The notes beneath the pieces were generated by a model, which was not told the origin of the DNA, did not search any database, and saw nothing but the letters and a program-made list of their open reading frames with translations. A DNA stretch of 64,000 nt from Tranzscheliella williamsii (lineage: Eukaryota > Basidiomycota > Ustilaginomycetes > Ustilaginales > Ustilaginaceae): assembly GCA_023212725.1 (NCBI GenBank), contig JALBYF010000032.1, positions 1 through 64,000 on the forward strand, in the 5' to 3' direction. A program made the translations under genes and the position numbers. Below, piece after piece: positions 1 to 10,192 of this stretch (positions are counted from its first letter, which is position 1; each line of letters begins with the position of its first letter).

Positions 1-195
1 GAAAACATCTGGGCTATCCTCAAAAGCAAGCTTGACAGGATCACGCCAAGGCCAACAAACCCTGATGCCATGTTTGAGGCTGCAAGGGACTGCTGGGAGC
101 GAATTGACTTGGAAGTGATCAATGCTGTTATAGGATCCATGGAAAAGCGAGTTTCCCAAGTGCTGAAAAACAAAGGTAAAGCTCTTCGATACTGA
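1..195 (+). mobile_element. Tc1/mariner transposase, C-terminal fragment
   Basis: The first 195 bases read as one open frame from the window edge to a TGA at 193-195, giving 64 residues. It opens with ENIW, followed by LKSKL, a stretch beginning RPTNPDAMFEAARDCWE, and then SMEKRVSQVLKNKG. This is the layout of the end of Tc1/mariner DD34E transposases, where the last catalytic Glu lies in a (N)PIEN(L/I)W motif and the protein ends in a basic segment with R-V-x-x-V-x-x-x-K-G. The first codon is therefore probably the catalytic Glu, and the rest of the gene lies outside the window. Whether the copy is intact cannot be seen. Downstream, the sequence before a TA at 284-285 could be the end of a terminal inverted repeat, since its reverse complement starts CACAGTCAACG, but the partner repeat is out of view. 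Confidence 0.8.
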
Positions 196-433
196 TAAAT
201 TTCCGGGCAGCAAACTAGGGTACATTGTAGGCTAGCCTTCTGAGAATACACTCCTGCAATTTGGTACAGCAGCGTTGACTGTGTAGTGAGCAATGAGGTG
301 TACAACTGAGGGGGGGTCAAAACGCGATGATGAGGAGAGCTGTCAAATGTCAAAATATTTAGGTGACGCGATTGTAGTGTCAATTCCGCTGAGCTGATGA
401 TACGGCAGGGAGGCCGGCAGCACGGCGCAAGGC

Positions 434-3400
434 CTAGTAAAAGTTGAACTGTCGTAGCAGTTCGGCCTGGTTCTGGAGGAGGCCCTCGTATTGTTGCTGC
501 GAGACAGCCATGTCCTGCAAGGCCCAAGCGGGCAGTGGCGGCGCTGTAGTGGCCAAGGGCGGTTGCTCGTTGGCGTCACTACTGCTTTGCGCGAGCTGGT
601 GAGGATGCGCTGGCGCTTGCGCACGGTTGTAGCCCGCTTGCACAGACGATCTGCGCTGCCAGTCTGTGCTCGGCTGATACATGTCGGCGAAGTCGTTTTC
701 GCTATCCTGCGCCCGGTGTTCCTCCACGGTCTGCGATGACGGAGCAGCTAAAGCGGCGCCTCCCCCTCGCAGCCCCGTAGCGGATGAAAGCAGAGCTTGG
801 GGATCATCCGCAGACCCATAGGCGGCGAGGCAACCCGGCGCAGACGGATGCAATCCTGATGAGCCGTGTTGCTGAGTCGGGGCCGTGAAGTCGGGAGGGG
901 CCAGGTGTCCGGTATGCTTAGCAGCGCCATTTGGCTTGCTGTCAATCGGGTGTTGACATGTGGTGGCCCGATCATCTGCGGCGGCAGGGCTAGGACGGAG
1001 TCCAGTGGACCCTTCTGAAAAGGCCTGACCCTCGAATATGTCAGTTGAGGTCTCGTTCGGTATAGACAGCAAGTCTGCTAAGCGGTTCGGAGAAACGTCG
1101 AAGCCCGATCCAGGATGGGGCGACGAAGCGTGCTGTGTATCGGCCAGAAAACCCATATCACCTCTGCAAGAAAAGTCTGCCTTGATCGGGGGTGGCACCG
1201 GCCTTGACTCGACAGATGCTCCAAACGCCAAATTGCCGCTGTTTGTCGCTGTGCGCTTGGAGACGTTGTCAGCATCGTAGCGCGTTGATCTGATTCGCCA
1301 TGGATCTGTAGGTTTGTTTCCGCTATCCTGCACGTGGGATGAGGCCGGGCGATGAGGACCCTCGCCTCCGCCCCAGCTATCGCTTCGAGCAGAGCTGGGT
1401 TGTCGCTTGCTGTGTTTCTTTTCCATACGATCCTTATAAACAATATAGAAGTTCAGTTTCCGGTCGATACTTGCTTTGTCCCATCCTCCGTTTCTGAACT
1501 CGGACAAGTGCGCTTCGAGACGACCTGCTTGGGGAATACGCACCTGCGCCTTCCGCAATATCTCGAGGATTGCGTCCAGCGCCTGTACCGCATCGATCAG
1601 TCGGGTATTTCGCATCGGCTCTGCTTCTTGATAATTGATAGTGAGGCAGTCGTTGATTTGGTGGCAGATGACCTTGGCCACCATGGCAAGCCCATTAAAG
1701 GTACGGAGGTGAAGCAGAGACATGTCAAAGTTGCTGACATTCAAGTTGTGTGCGATCTGAACAGCAGCGAAGACCGATGACTGTAGCCGCTTCTTGACTC
1801 CGGCACGATAGGTGTGGCTTCCCTTCATGTCCTGGTAAAGGTGGATAATTACGGTGTGAAGATTGAGAGTGGCAACGATCCGCTCTACTTGCACGCTATG
1901 GCTGAAGTCGAGGCTGGGCATCGCGCCGAGAAAGGTGAGCGTGTCGAGCTCCAGTGTGCAGAAAGCGGGAAGCTGTGAAATGTCTGGAGGCGGATCCTGA
2001 TTGTACCTCGCCAACAGTGCATAGGCTCTCTTGCAGAGTACGGCAGACTTGATGTGCAGTATAAAATCGTCGTCGTAGTCGAGATTGGTGTAAAGATCTG
2101 GACTTTGCAACGACTGTAGGTTGGCAAGGCTAGGGTTGAGTCCACGCTGATAATCTTGCATCCTGATAGGTAAGGTGGTAGTAATGGCACTCTCGTCGTA
2201 CGAAGAATGCCAGAATTGCGGTCCACCGGCGGTATAGGCTTCTATGAGGTATGTATACCAGAAGTACGCTCGCCGCTCGTGCTCCTCCAAGGCTGTTTTG
2301 GGTGCAGTGAGATAGGCGTTTGGCAAGCTTTCCGCCTCGGACCGGTCTGCCTTCAATCTGTTGAGACCAAACGGGGTACTCAGCTTAGCACAACAAGAGG
2401 TCATGAGATAAGTCTCGACGACGCGATCGTCGATTCGTAATTGGTAGGCGACAAGGACCAGTGCCTGACACCAGTCGATAGGGTTCGGCGCTCCAGTAAG
2501 CAAGGCCAGCTCTGACTTGTGACGTGCGAGAGCTAAGTGACGTTCGGTGAAGTTGAGATTCTCAAGATCTCGCATCGGCACGGAAGAGCTGGCAGAGCTT
2601 GTTTCCACGCCGACCGCCATGGTTACACGCCGGTGGATCCTGGCCATCCTGTGCGCCATACTTGGGTCGTCATCGCCGGGTATAAAAAAGGGAGAGTAGG
2701 GTGCTGCCATAGCGATGATCGCGTGCAGCAAGCTGGCGTGAGGTCGGTCGGGATGGCTAGGAGGCAAGAGCAAGGATTCCATAAAGCCTGCTTTGTAGAT
2801 CATGTGGCGGTAAGGTGACGAGGCGAAGAAGATCTCTGCCAAGTGAAGAACAGTGTCCGGTGGCGGCAGGTCAGGCGGGTAATCTGACCAGAGCATCTCC
2901 AGCATTGGGTCCGGTAGATTAATTGGCTGGGAAAGCGAGGGCTGCAAGGACTGGTCAACGGGTCTGTCTTGATCCGGAGCCCAGGCCACTGGGGCAGGGC
3001 ACTGTTTTGGTGCAGTCGGCTCTGTTGGATCGGATGGAAGTGAAGGTTGGGTCCGGAATGGGATGGAGCGCGATCCGGTGGACTGCAAAGGCGTAACGCC
3101 GCTATCCGAGGAAGGAGGCTGGCTGGGCGTCGCCTGTAGGGTACGGACCAAGTGTTCTAGCTGAAGGATCTTTTGCTGGTCTTTGGCGCGCATCTTTTGG
3201 AGAAGATCGATCTGCACAGCCGATTTGTGCAACGGCTTCTTTGCCATTTTGGCGGTTCTATGAGAAGCTGCTGACGAAGTCGACGGTCTATGCCCGGTGG
3301 TGTCTTCCGAGCCGGTATCGTCATACTGGCAGTCGCCCTCAGGAACAGGAGGTGTGCTGTTGTTAGCCATGGCAATAGCGCGACTCTTCGCACAAGGCGA

Positions 3401-3532
3401 GCAGACAGGTCTAGCGGCATCACATCGAAGTTTGCGTTTTCGACAAGACAGGCAGGCCATATTCCGCTTGAGAGGGGCCTTGCCAAGGAGATGTACGGGC
3501 GGCCCGCCTTCGGCGGTGTTGACGATCTGCAT
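434..3532 (-). CDS. Zn2Cys6 fungal transcription factor
   Basis: An uninterrupted 1032-residue protein. Residues 27-68 hold a binuclear zinc cluster (C27-x2-C30-x6-C37-x6-C44-x2-C47-x20-C68) with the basic RKRKLR stretch between the second and third Cys, so it should bind DNA as in the Gal4 family. The long C5-C6 spacing is unusual. A heptad-rich segment follows at about 103-137 (a linker or dimerisation coiled coil), then a Fungal_trans-like helical middle region at about 225-650 beginning at LAEIFFASSPYRHMIYKAG. The last 300 residues are disordered, rich in Ser, Gln and Pro, and suit an activation region. The start puts the cluster 26 residues from the N-terminus, as is typical. The target genes are unknown; the divergent neighbour across a 0.93-kb gap is the alkaline ceramidase. 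Confidence 0.93.
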   Translation of the reverse strand: MQIVNTAEGGPPVHLLGKAPLKRNMACLSCRKRKLRCDAARPVCSPCAKSRAIAMANNSTPPVPEGDCQYDDTGSEDTTGHRPSTSSAASHRTAKMAKKPLHKSAVQIDLLQKMRAKDQQKILQLEHLVRTLQATPSQPPSSDSGVTPLQSTGSRSIPFRTQPSLPSDPTEPTAPKQCPAPVAWAPDQDRPVDQSLQPSLSQPINLPDPMLEMLWSDYPPDLPPPDTVLHLAEIFFASSPYRHMIYKAGFMESLLLPPSHPDRPHASLLHAIIAMAAPYSPFFIPGDDDPSMAHRMARIHRRVTMAVGVETSSASSSVPMRDLENLNFTERHLALARHKSELALLTGAPNPIDWCQALVLVAYQLRIDDRVVETYLMTSCCAKLSTPFGLNRLKADRSEAESLPNAYLTAPKTALEEHERRAYFWYTYLIEAYTAGGPQFWHSSYDESAITTTLPIRMQDYQRGLNPSLANLQSLQSPDLYTNLDYDDDFILHIKSAVLCKRAYALLARYNQDPPPDISQLPAFCTLELDTLTFLGAMPSLDFSHSVQVERIVATLNLHTVIIHLYQDMKGSHTYRAGVKKRLQSSVFAAVQIAHNLNVSNFDMSLLHLRTFNGLAMVAKVICHQINDCLTINYQEAEPMRNTRLIDAVQALDAILEILRKAQVRIPQAGRLEAHLSEFRNGGWDKASIDRKLNFYIVYKDRMEKKHSKRQPSSARSDSWGGGEGPHRPASSHVQDSGNKPTDPWRIRSTRYDADNVSKRTATNSGNLAFGASVESRPVPPPIKADFSCRGDMGFLADTQHASSPHPGSGFDVSPNRLADLLSIPNETSTDIFEGQAFSEGSTGLRPSPAAADDRATTCQHPIDSKPNGAAKHTGHLAPPDFTAPTQQHGSSGLHPSAPGCLAAYGSADDPQALLSSATGLRGGGAALAAPSSQTVEEHRAQDSENDFADMYQPSTDWQRRSSVQAGYNRAQAPAHPHQLAQSSSDANEQPPLATTAPPLPAWALQDMAVSQQQYEGLLQNQAELLRQFNFY

Positions 3533-4463
3533 AGGGTTATGGCTTGTGCTTATACCGCTGCGGAAGTGTGGGAAGGAAGCGCCGGCATCTGATACGCCAA
3601 ATTGCTGTTGCGGCTATTGCGGCTGCTGTGACAGCTGTGGTTGCCGTGATAGCTGTGATTGGTGTGGCTGATGTTTGTGTCGGTGGCGGGCGTAAGGATT
3701 GGCCTGTTGCTGTTGGTGATGTTGCGATTCCAAAGAGGCGGTTTTGGAGCTTTCTAGCGGTGCGGCGGGTGCGTGAGAGGTTGGCAGCGGGTGTGGGTCG
3801 ACGAGGTCTGGCTGCGACTGTAGATCAAGATGAATAGCGAACGGCTCTTGTACTGAGGTTGGCCATTATGGTAACTGCTGGCAAGAGTTTTGAGTAGTAA
3901 AGGATGGCATATGCCGGCCATACAGGCTGCTCAAGCCGACCCCAGATCACCCACGGTGGAAGGAGTGGTTAACAGACAGGAGCAAGGACGAAGCTCCTCT
4001 GGCTCCTACACGGTGTCGACTCGACTCTCCTTCTATCGTGTTGGATGTTCTACGGAACGGCGGGACTGACGGTGAACGAGGGATGGATAAGCCCACTCAC
4101 GATGTGACTAGCTGTGACAACTGCTTCAACTAAGCGTTCCGCATTGTCACGGTACGTACAAGTACGGTACTTTGCTCTGCTTGCCTCCACTGCCTGCTCG
4201 GGGTCGGCTTGCTTAACGTCGATGGCCCGCACTATGAGCGACCCAAAATTGCCCAGAAGTGTGAGTGCTGCATGGAGTACATGGCGGGCTGAAGGTGGGC
4301 TGAAGGTGGGCAGGAGAAACGTCTTAACAATCATCAGCTGACACGCCTTTAAGGATCCTCAAGCCATGACCGCTCACACTCATGACTGCACCAAAAGAGT
4401 GGACCATCTCACGACATCCTCATCTTGACCGGGATCGCCTTCGAGTCATAGGCATCCCCCAGC
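3533..4463. promoter_or_regulatory. Shared upstream region of the Zn2Cys6 regulator and the ceramidase gene
   Basis: 931 bp between two divergently transcribed genes. It includes a GCTG/GTGG-rich imperfect repeat at about 3600-3690. I see no convincing gene or known operator. Confidence 0.4.
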
Positions 4464-5351
4464 ATGTCCTGGTACAAAGATCCAGAACCGATACCCGTCG
4501 GTTATTGGGGCCCCGTCACGTCGACACTGCTCTGGTGCGAGCAAAAGTATCGCTGGTCCCACTATGTCGCCGAGCCGGTCAACACGTTGACCAACCTCTT
4601 CTTCATCGCATTGTCTCTCCACGGCTTCCGTGTCAGTCGCAGAGAGAAGCTCCCGCTGCGATACTCTATATGCCATCTTGGCGTGGCTCTCGTCGGCTTC
4701 GGCTCGGCCCTGTTTCACGGCACCCTGACCTACTCTACCCAGCTGCTCGATGAACTCCCTATGATCTACACCTCGGCTTTCCTCGCCTACTGCGTTTTGG
4801 AAACCGGCAAAGGCTATGGCAAGCCACGTTTCAACCTCCTGCTCCCTCTCGCTCTGATCGCCACCGTCAGCTTCATCACGGTCGCCTATGTCATGAATGG
4901 CAATCCCGTATTCCATCAGGTCGCATATGCTCTCATTCAGGTCTTATCCACCACCCGCGTCTACCTGCTTCTCACCAACCCCAAGTCCTCCTTGAATACT
5001 ACCGCCCATGGCCGCACCAAAAAGTCCCAGATACAGCGTCTCTACCTGTTCGGCACCGCCGTCTTCCTCTTAGGCTTCCTCATCTGGAATGTGGACAACA
5101 TCTTTTGCTACCAGCTCAGACAGGCGAGGAACAAGCTCGGCTATCCTTTCGCTATCCTCCTCGAAGGTCACGGATGGTGGCATATCCTCACCGGCTGGGG
5201 CGCCTACTGCATCATCACCGCCGGATCCATGCTTGCCCTCTCCTACAAAGAATCCGAGCAGAACTTTCAACTAGACGGAAAATGGATCCCTTTCGTCAAG
5301 AGGGTCAAACAATATAGACAGCCTACCCAACCAAAGAACAAGTCCAGCTAA
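4464..5351 (+). CDS. Alkaline ceramidase (YPC1/YDC1/ACER family)
   Basis: A 295-residue multi-pass membrane protein, the usual length for this family. It hydrolyses ceramides or phytoceramides to sphingoid base and fatty acid in the ER or Golgi membrane; the yeast enzymes can also run in reverse. Family landmarks are visible: WCEQKY near residue 24 followed by HYVAEPVNTLTNL, GSALFHGTL with S81 and H85, LLDELPM with D96, and EGHGWWH with H236 and H240. H85, H236 and H240 match the zinc ligands of the ACER structures, and S81 and D96 match the conserved active-site pair. Seven hydrophobic segments fit the family fold. The C-terminus is basic and lysine rich. No intron is needed. Whether it prefers phytoceramide or dihydroceramide cannot be told from sequence. 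Confidence 0.96.
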   Translation: MSWYKDPEPIPVGYWGPVTSTLLWCEQKYRWSHYVAEPVNTLTNLFFIALSLHGFRVSRREKLPLRYSICHLGVALVGFGSALFHGTLTYSTQLLDELPMIYTSAFLAYCVLETGKGYGKPRFNLLLPLALIATVSFITVAYVMNGNPVFHQVAYALIQVLSTTRVYLLLTNPKSSLNTTAHGRTKKSQIQRLYLFGTAVFLLGFLIWNVDNIFCYQLRQARNKLGYPFAILLEGHGWWHILTGWGAYCIITAGSMLALSYKESEQNFQLDGKWIPFVKRVKQYRQPTQPKNKSS

Positions 5352-5604
5352 TACACCCCGGTCAACATCTCCTCCTCACTCGCCTAGCTGGCTCTAATCC
5401 ACGTCTGTATAGAACGCGGCTTTCATCAGCCTTACGATCTTCGCACCTTGATGAGACGGCCAGGCAGTCGCCAGTCAACAGGTAGCATGACGCCAATCAG
5501 CCGATAGCATGAGCGCTTCAAGTATACCTGAAATTGCGCGGAAAGAATGAAGAGAACAAATGACTGTATCTGGAGTGACGATCGACTTGAGTCGTGCGGC
5601 CTTA

Positions 5605-8212
5605 TCATGGGCCAGTAAAACCGCTGCCGCCTTTGCCACCGCCGCCGCCGCCGCCACCACCATCGTGCGCATCGGCATCCGCATGGCAGCTTGGATCGTA
5701 AGGATTGGCACAAGGGGCTCCTCCGCCTCCGTGAGCATTTTTGGGAGGGCCGCCAGTCTGTGGCATCGGCATGAGAGGGTGATCAGATCCGCCGCCAGGC
5801 CCTGGCGAGCCTGGCTTACCGCCCCAGCCGCCAGCACCGCCAGCACCGCCCCACCCACCAGCACTGCCCCAGCCGCCAGCACCGCCAGGTCCTGGAGAGC
5901 CTGGCTTGCCGCCCCAACCGCCAGCACCGCCATGTTCGAGAGGGCCTGCCTTAGAGGGGTCACCGCCACCGCCGCCATATCCCGCGTGGCTTGGGTCCTT
6001 GCCCCCGTCAGCACCGCCACCAGGGTTTGTACCACCACCGCCTGCACCACCACCGCCTGCATCACCACTGCCTCCACCAGCACCGTCGCCAGGGTTTGTG
6101 CCACCGCCGCCTCCGCCATAGCCGAATAGACCAACGCCACCACCGCCAGTACCGCCGCCAGAACCACCGCCAGTACTGCCGCCAGAACCGCCGCCAGTAC
6201 CGCCGCCAGAACCGCCGCCAGAACCGCCGCCAGTACCACCTCCAGTACTGCCGCCAGAACCGCCGCTAGTATCACCGCCAGTACCGCCGCCAGAACCACC
6301 GCCAGTACTGCCGCCAGAACCGCCGCTAGTATCACCGCCTCCTGACACAAGAACAACCGCTAGTATCACCGCCAGTACCGCCGCCAGAACCACCGCCAGT
6401 ACTGCCGCCAGAACCGCCGCTAGTATCACCGCCAGTACCGCCGCCAGAACCACCGCCAGTACTGCCGCCAGAACCGCCGCTAGTATCACCGCCGGTACCG
6501 CCGCCAGAACCGCCGCCAGTACTGCCGCCAGAACCGCCGCTAGTACCACCGCCAGTACCGCCGCCAGAACCACCGCCAGTACCGCCGCTAGTATCACCGC
6601 CAGTACCGCCGCCAGAACCACCGCCAGAACCACCGCTAGTACCTGTACCTGTACCATCGCGAGTGCCAGTGCCAGTGCCGGTGCCAGTTCCAGTGCCAGT
6701 GCCAGTGCCAGTGCCAGTGCCAATGTCGGTGCCAGTGCCGCCAGAACCTGAAGGGTCTGTGCTGCCTCCACGGGAGCCAAGATCAGAAGCTCGTCCGTTC
6801 TCGATTCCGGCGGGTTTGTCGCCCCATTTCTTGAAAACGTCGACAATCGCAGCAACCGCCGGCTTGGGCTTTCCGCTGTCGTCAAAGAGCAGAGGAGATC
6901 CCGTCTTGCCTTTTCCGACACCAGGGTGCTGCTGCGTGCCGAACCAGGAGAATTTATCTATGGTGCCCCACACCGTAGCGCCAAAGGCCCCGCCCTCAAG
7001 AGCAGCTTGGAAGACGCTTCCGTATTGTTGAGCTTGCTTTTCGAGATCGGCTTGAGAAGCAGGCAAATTGACCGGGATGTCGATCTCAGACAGAACCACG
7101 GGGATTTTTTCGGCAGTCCATAGCTTGATAGCAGCAAGCATGTCCTCGTACTTGTTGTCTAGTTGGACGTGGAATTGCAGGCCGACCACGTCAACCGGCA
7201 CGCCTTCTGCCAGCCAATTCTTGATGGTCTTGAAAGCGAACTCGGATTTAGGATTCTTGGTCTCCAGGCCATACTCGTTGACGATAAGCTTGTAGCCGGG
7301 ACACGTCTTCTTGACTAGCTGGAGAATGCTCTTGTACCCCTCCTCGCCAATGACTTCGAAGTAGCCGTTTTTCTTGAAGCCAGAGCCGTCGTCCGCAAAG
7401 ACTTCGTTCAGCACATCGATGCCCCAGAACTTGGCTTCCTTCAAAATTTTGGGGCACATCTTTTGGGTGATGAAATCGCTCAAGGTCTTCATCATGGCTT
7501 CTTTGCTGAAGGAGCTCTGCATCAACCTTTGACTCTGCTCAGCTCCCCAGATCAAAGTATGATACTTTACTTGGAGGACATCTTTGCCGACAGCACCGTC
7601 CATGGCTGTAATCCATTCTTTCCAGGAATCCTCGTTCTCGTAAACCATTTGCATCTTGAGCGAATTGCCCGGGGTCCAATAGTGGAAGTATGGCGCCACT
7701 TTTAAGAAACCGGGGTCTTTCAGCTCGGGGTTGTCAGCAGCTGAGCCGATGAAGAAGTCCTTAGGACAATTTTTGATCAACTCTTGGCCAGTTATGCTGG
7801 ACGCATCGGTGGAGAAGTGCATCTGGCCAGCAGATGCAAGGGAAGAGCCGGGATTGGGGTTGCCGCCGGGGCCAGGGTTGCCGCCGGGGCCAGGGCTGCC
7901 ACCAGGGCCAGGGCTGCCGCCGGGGCCAGGGCTGCCGCTGGGACCAGGGCTGCCACCGGGACCAGGGTTGCCTCCGGGACCAGGGTTACCTCCGGGACCA
8001 GGGTTGCCTCCGTATCCGGGGTTGCCGCCGGGGCCCCCATGGCTACCACCGCCAGGATTGGTTTGGGCAGGGTGGGTAACAGGTCCAGAGCCATCATCAC
8101 GACGCGCTAAGTCATGATGGTGAGCACGGTCCAGCCGTCTCATAAGGTCGGACTTACGCCCTAGTACGCTGCTGGCCAGGACAAGCAAAGCAGCATACTT
8201 AAGGTGCACCAT
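5605..8212 (-). CDS. Secreted GH10 endo-beta-1,4-xylanase with Gly-rich arms; apparent frame break
   Basis: I start at 8212, where MVHLKYAALLVLASSVLG makes a clean signal peptide; an in-frame ATG 33 bp upstream would bury it. A Pro-Gly collagen-like linker covers about residues 53-122, then a GH10 xylanase domain at about 125-465. Motifs are KYHTLIWG, WGIDVLNEVF with acid/base E270, GLQFHV, VLSEIDI with nucleophile E376, and ATVWGTIDKFSW. The enzyme should cut xylan outside the cell. After residue 490 comes a long (GT)n-like then Gly-Ser-Thr repeat tail. That frame ends at a TGA at 6332-6334, but the next frame continues in the same repeat idiom (GGDTSGGSGGST) to a stop at 5605-5607, adding a Gly-rich region ending in a His/Asp/Gly-rich tail. 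Either a single-base frameshift or an intron ending near 6343 would join them; see findings. The domain call is firm, the C-terminal half less so. Confidence 0.9.
6150..6720 (-). repeat. Gly-Ser-Thr coding repeat of the xylanase tail
   Basis: Imperfect tandem units of 12-24 bp, built from GGC/GGT, AGT/TCT and ACT/GAT codons, run through this stretch with no stop in several frames. A (GGCACT)n-type block lies at about 6660-6735. Such sequence is prone to slippage, which is relevant to the frame break near 6343. Long open frames on the opposite strand and in shifted frames here are by-products of the repeat. Confidence 0.85.
7855..8050 (-). repeat. Pro-Gly coding repeat of the xylanase N-terminal linker
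   Basis: Tandem 18-bp units encode (G-G-N/S-P-G-P)n, about eleven copies, between the signal peptide and the GH10 domain. The units differ mostly at third positions and at the Asn/Ser codon. Confidence 0.85.
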
Positions 8213-10192
8213 TTCCGGTTTGCAGAGGACGTAAACGAGGACCAATGCAGCAAATAAAACGGCTAGATGGGTAAGAAGAAGGAAAAGGTGAAGGTTGTGG
8301 TTGAGTTGGGGATGGAGACGGTCGAGCAGGCGCTCTTATAAGTCCGCCTGGGTAGCGGGTCTTGAACTCCAATGCTGCAAGTGACACGCCTTACACCGAC
8401 GTGGGGCACACCTGTGCGAGGAGAAGAGAAGGTGGGCTGATGAATGCGCGGAGCGAAGGTGCAGGCATGGGCGAGCAACTTGGTGGCGGTGGGCGAAGCA
8501 AAGCCCACCGGTTGCAAAGATCAACAGCCTTGACACAAGGTGCTGCAGAGACGCCAGCAGTCTCAGGTGGAAGATGAAGTGGTTACACTGAACGTGTGAC
8601 CCCAGTCGAACGACGTAGCGTCAAATGAGATGCCATTGCGCCGAACAACGGGATGCTGGCCTCGTGAAGATCTTTGTAGGGAGGAGGAACTTGGTCTGTT
8701 GTAGGAAAGCACGATCTGCGCCCACTACGACTGAAATCGCTTGCTGATGTCGTCGAGATCCTTGACGCGTTGAGGAGGAGGAGGTTGAAGCCACAGGCGC
8801 CCAGCCCCGGCCGCACTGGATTCACGTTCACATTCACATTCACATTCCTAGCTGGTGTCGCTATTCAGATGATCGTCCTTGTTGATAACTAAGCCGAAGC
8901 TTCATCTCCGTGATCTGTGACTCTGTCTCCACCTTGCACGTACGCTCACAGTGTCCAGAACCAAGAGATCTATTGTGTTAAATTTGCCAGACGTGTGTGG
9001 CAAGAGAGCAGGCGGGATCTGCATGCGTAGTCCAATGTGGCGCAGATGAAGCGAATACGATGCCTATCGATGGCGTCTGTTTGCGTCTGAGCATTGGCAT
9101 GAATGAAAGAGGGTTGCAGCTGGACAGCTGCTCAGAAACGTGGCTTGAACGGACTGGATGGTAACATTGACAAGCACAAAGACGACAACGGCAACGGTGA
9201 CGAAGCTGTTGCAACGAAGCTGTTGCAGGGCAACAAGCGGCAGACGTTGCCAGAGACTTGGCTACCGACCACTAAAGGTCAACAGCCACCTCACCCTCGC
9301 TCTGATGCTGCGCCCACGATTCGTCACAGGATCAAGAGTAAGTACTCGGCTGCAAAGTCCATGGTGACTTTTTCAACTGGCGGTAACCGTCAGCGACCGT
9401 CAGCGACAGCCTTTCGATCAGCGACAGTCTCGCGATCCTGACCAAGGTTATCTATTTCGATCCGGGCCATCTCCGTCAGCGACCGTCTTTTGTAGTTTTT
9501 GAGCTGGAGCCTGCAGGTCATGCTGTCCATATCAGAGGGCCAATGCCCACATCAGAGGCTTCCAATTCGGAGATGTTGCGATGTTGGAGAGTCGAGAGCA
9601 TGGTGTTTTATAGTCACTGCCTGCTTTCACTATCCGAGCAGTGTAGTCAGAATAGTGCATGCAGTCAAGCGTGAAATCTGTAACATATGCACACCCTAAC
9701 GCAGCAAGCGGATCATGTGCGATGCGATTGTATTAATATAGCGACTTGTGACGAATTCCAAATACTACCAGATCGAAGCCTCCGGTTGAGGCGTTCAAGT
9801 CGGCTAGTCCGCAGGGTCTTCTGCAGTCAAGCATGAATTATAAATAGATGCAGCGCGATTTTCGCAACACAGGTAAAGCTCGGTTCAGTTCGAGTCGCAA
9901 GACTGCGGCTTGAACTGACAGACGATTATTGCCAGTGTGTGTCTCTTGCTAACCTTCACCTCTCATGGACAGCTCGCCTCCCCTTCCCTGCTCTGCATCG
10001 CCGGTATCGCAAGTAGGATAAAGCCATGCTCAGCACCTGCTGACCACATCTCAATTCGACAGGCAGCTGGACTTCCACGTCGCTAGCTCTTCCAGCTTCC
10101 ACGTCGACCCTGCGTTGTACCGCCAGCTTAGGGGCGGCTGAGATCGTTTGTACCCTCGGGCTCGCCACTTTCCATATTAGCCCAAATTCAAT
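8213..10192. other. Intergenic region between xylanase and TRK transporter
   Basis: Nearly 2 kb upstream of two divergent genes, with no gene I can support. It contains a TATAAG-like box near 8335 on the xylanase side, a short (CATTCA)n microsatellite at 8821-8847, four copies of TCAGCGAC at 9390-9483, and two copies of CTTCCACGTCG at about 10072 and 10097 close to the TRK start. Confidence 0.5.
9390..9483 (+). repeat. Four direct copies of TCAGCGAC
   Basis: Copies start at 9390, 9400, 9418 and 9476, the first two set exactly 10 bp apart, about 0.7-0.8 kb upstream of the TRK start codon. Helical phasing of the first pair would suit protein binding, but no known factor is assigned. Confidence 0.4.

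Noticed and set aside
5475..6356. Alternative frames (Ala/Val/Leu-rich) through the xylanase tail
   Set aside because: They arise from reading the Gly-Ser-Thr repeat in other frames; composition is artificial and no start or signal is credible.
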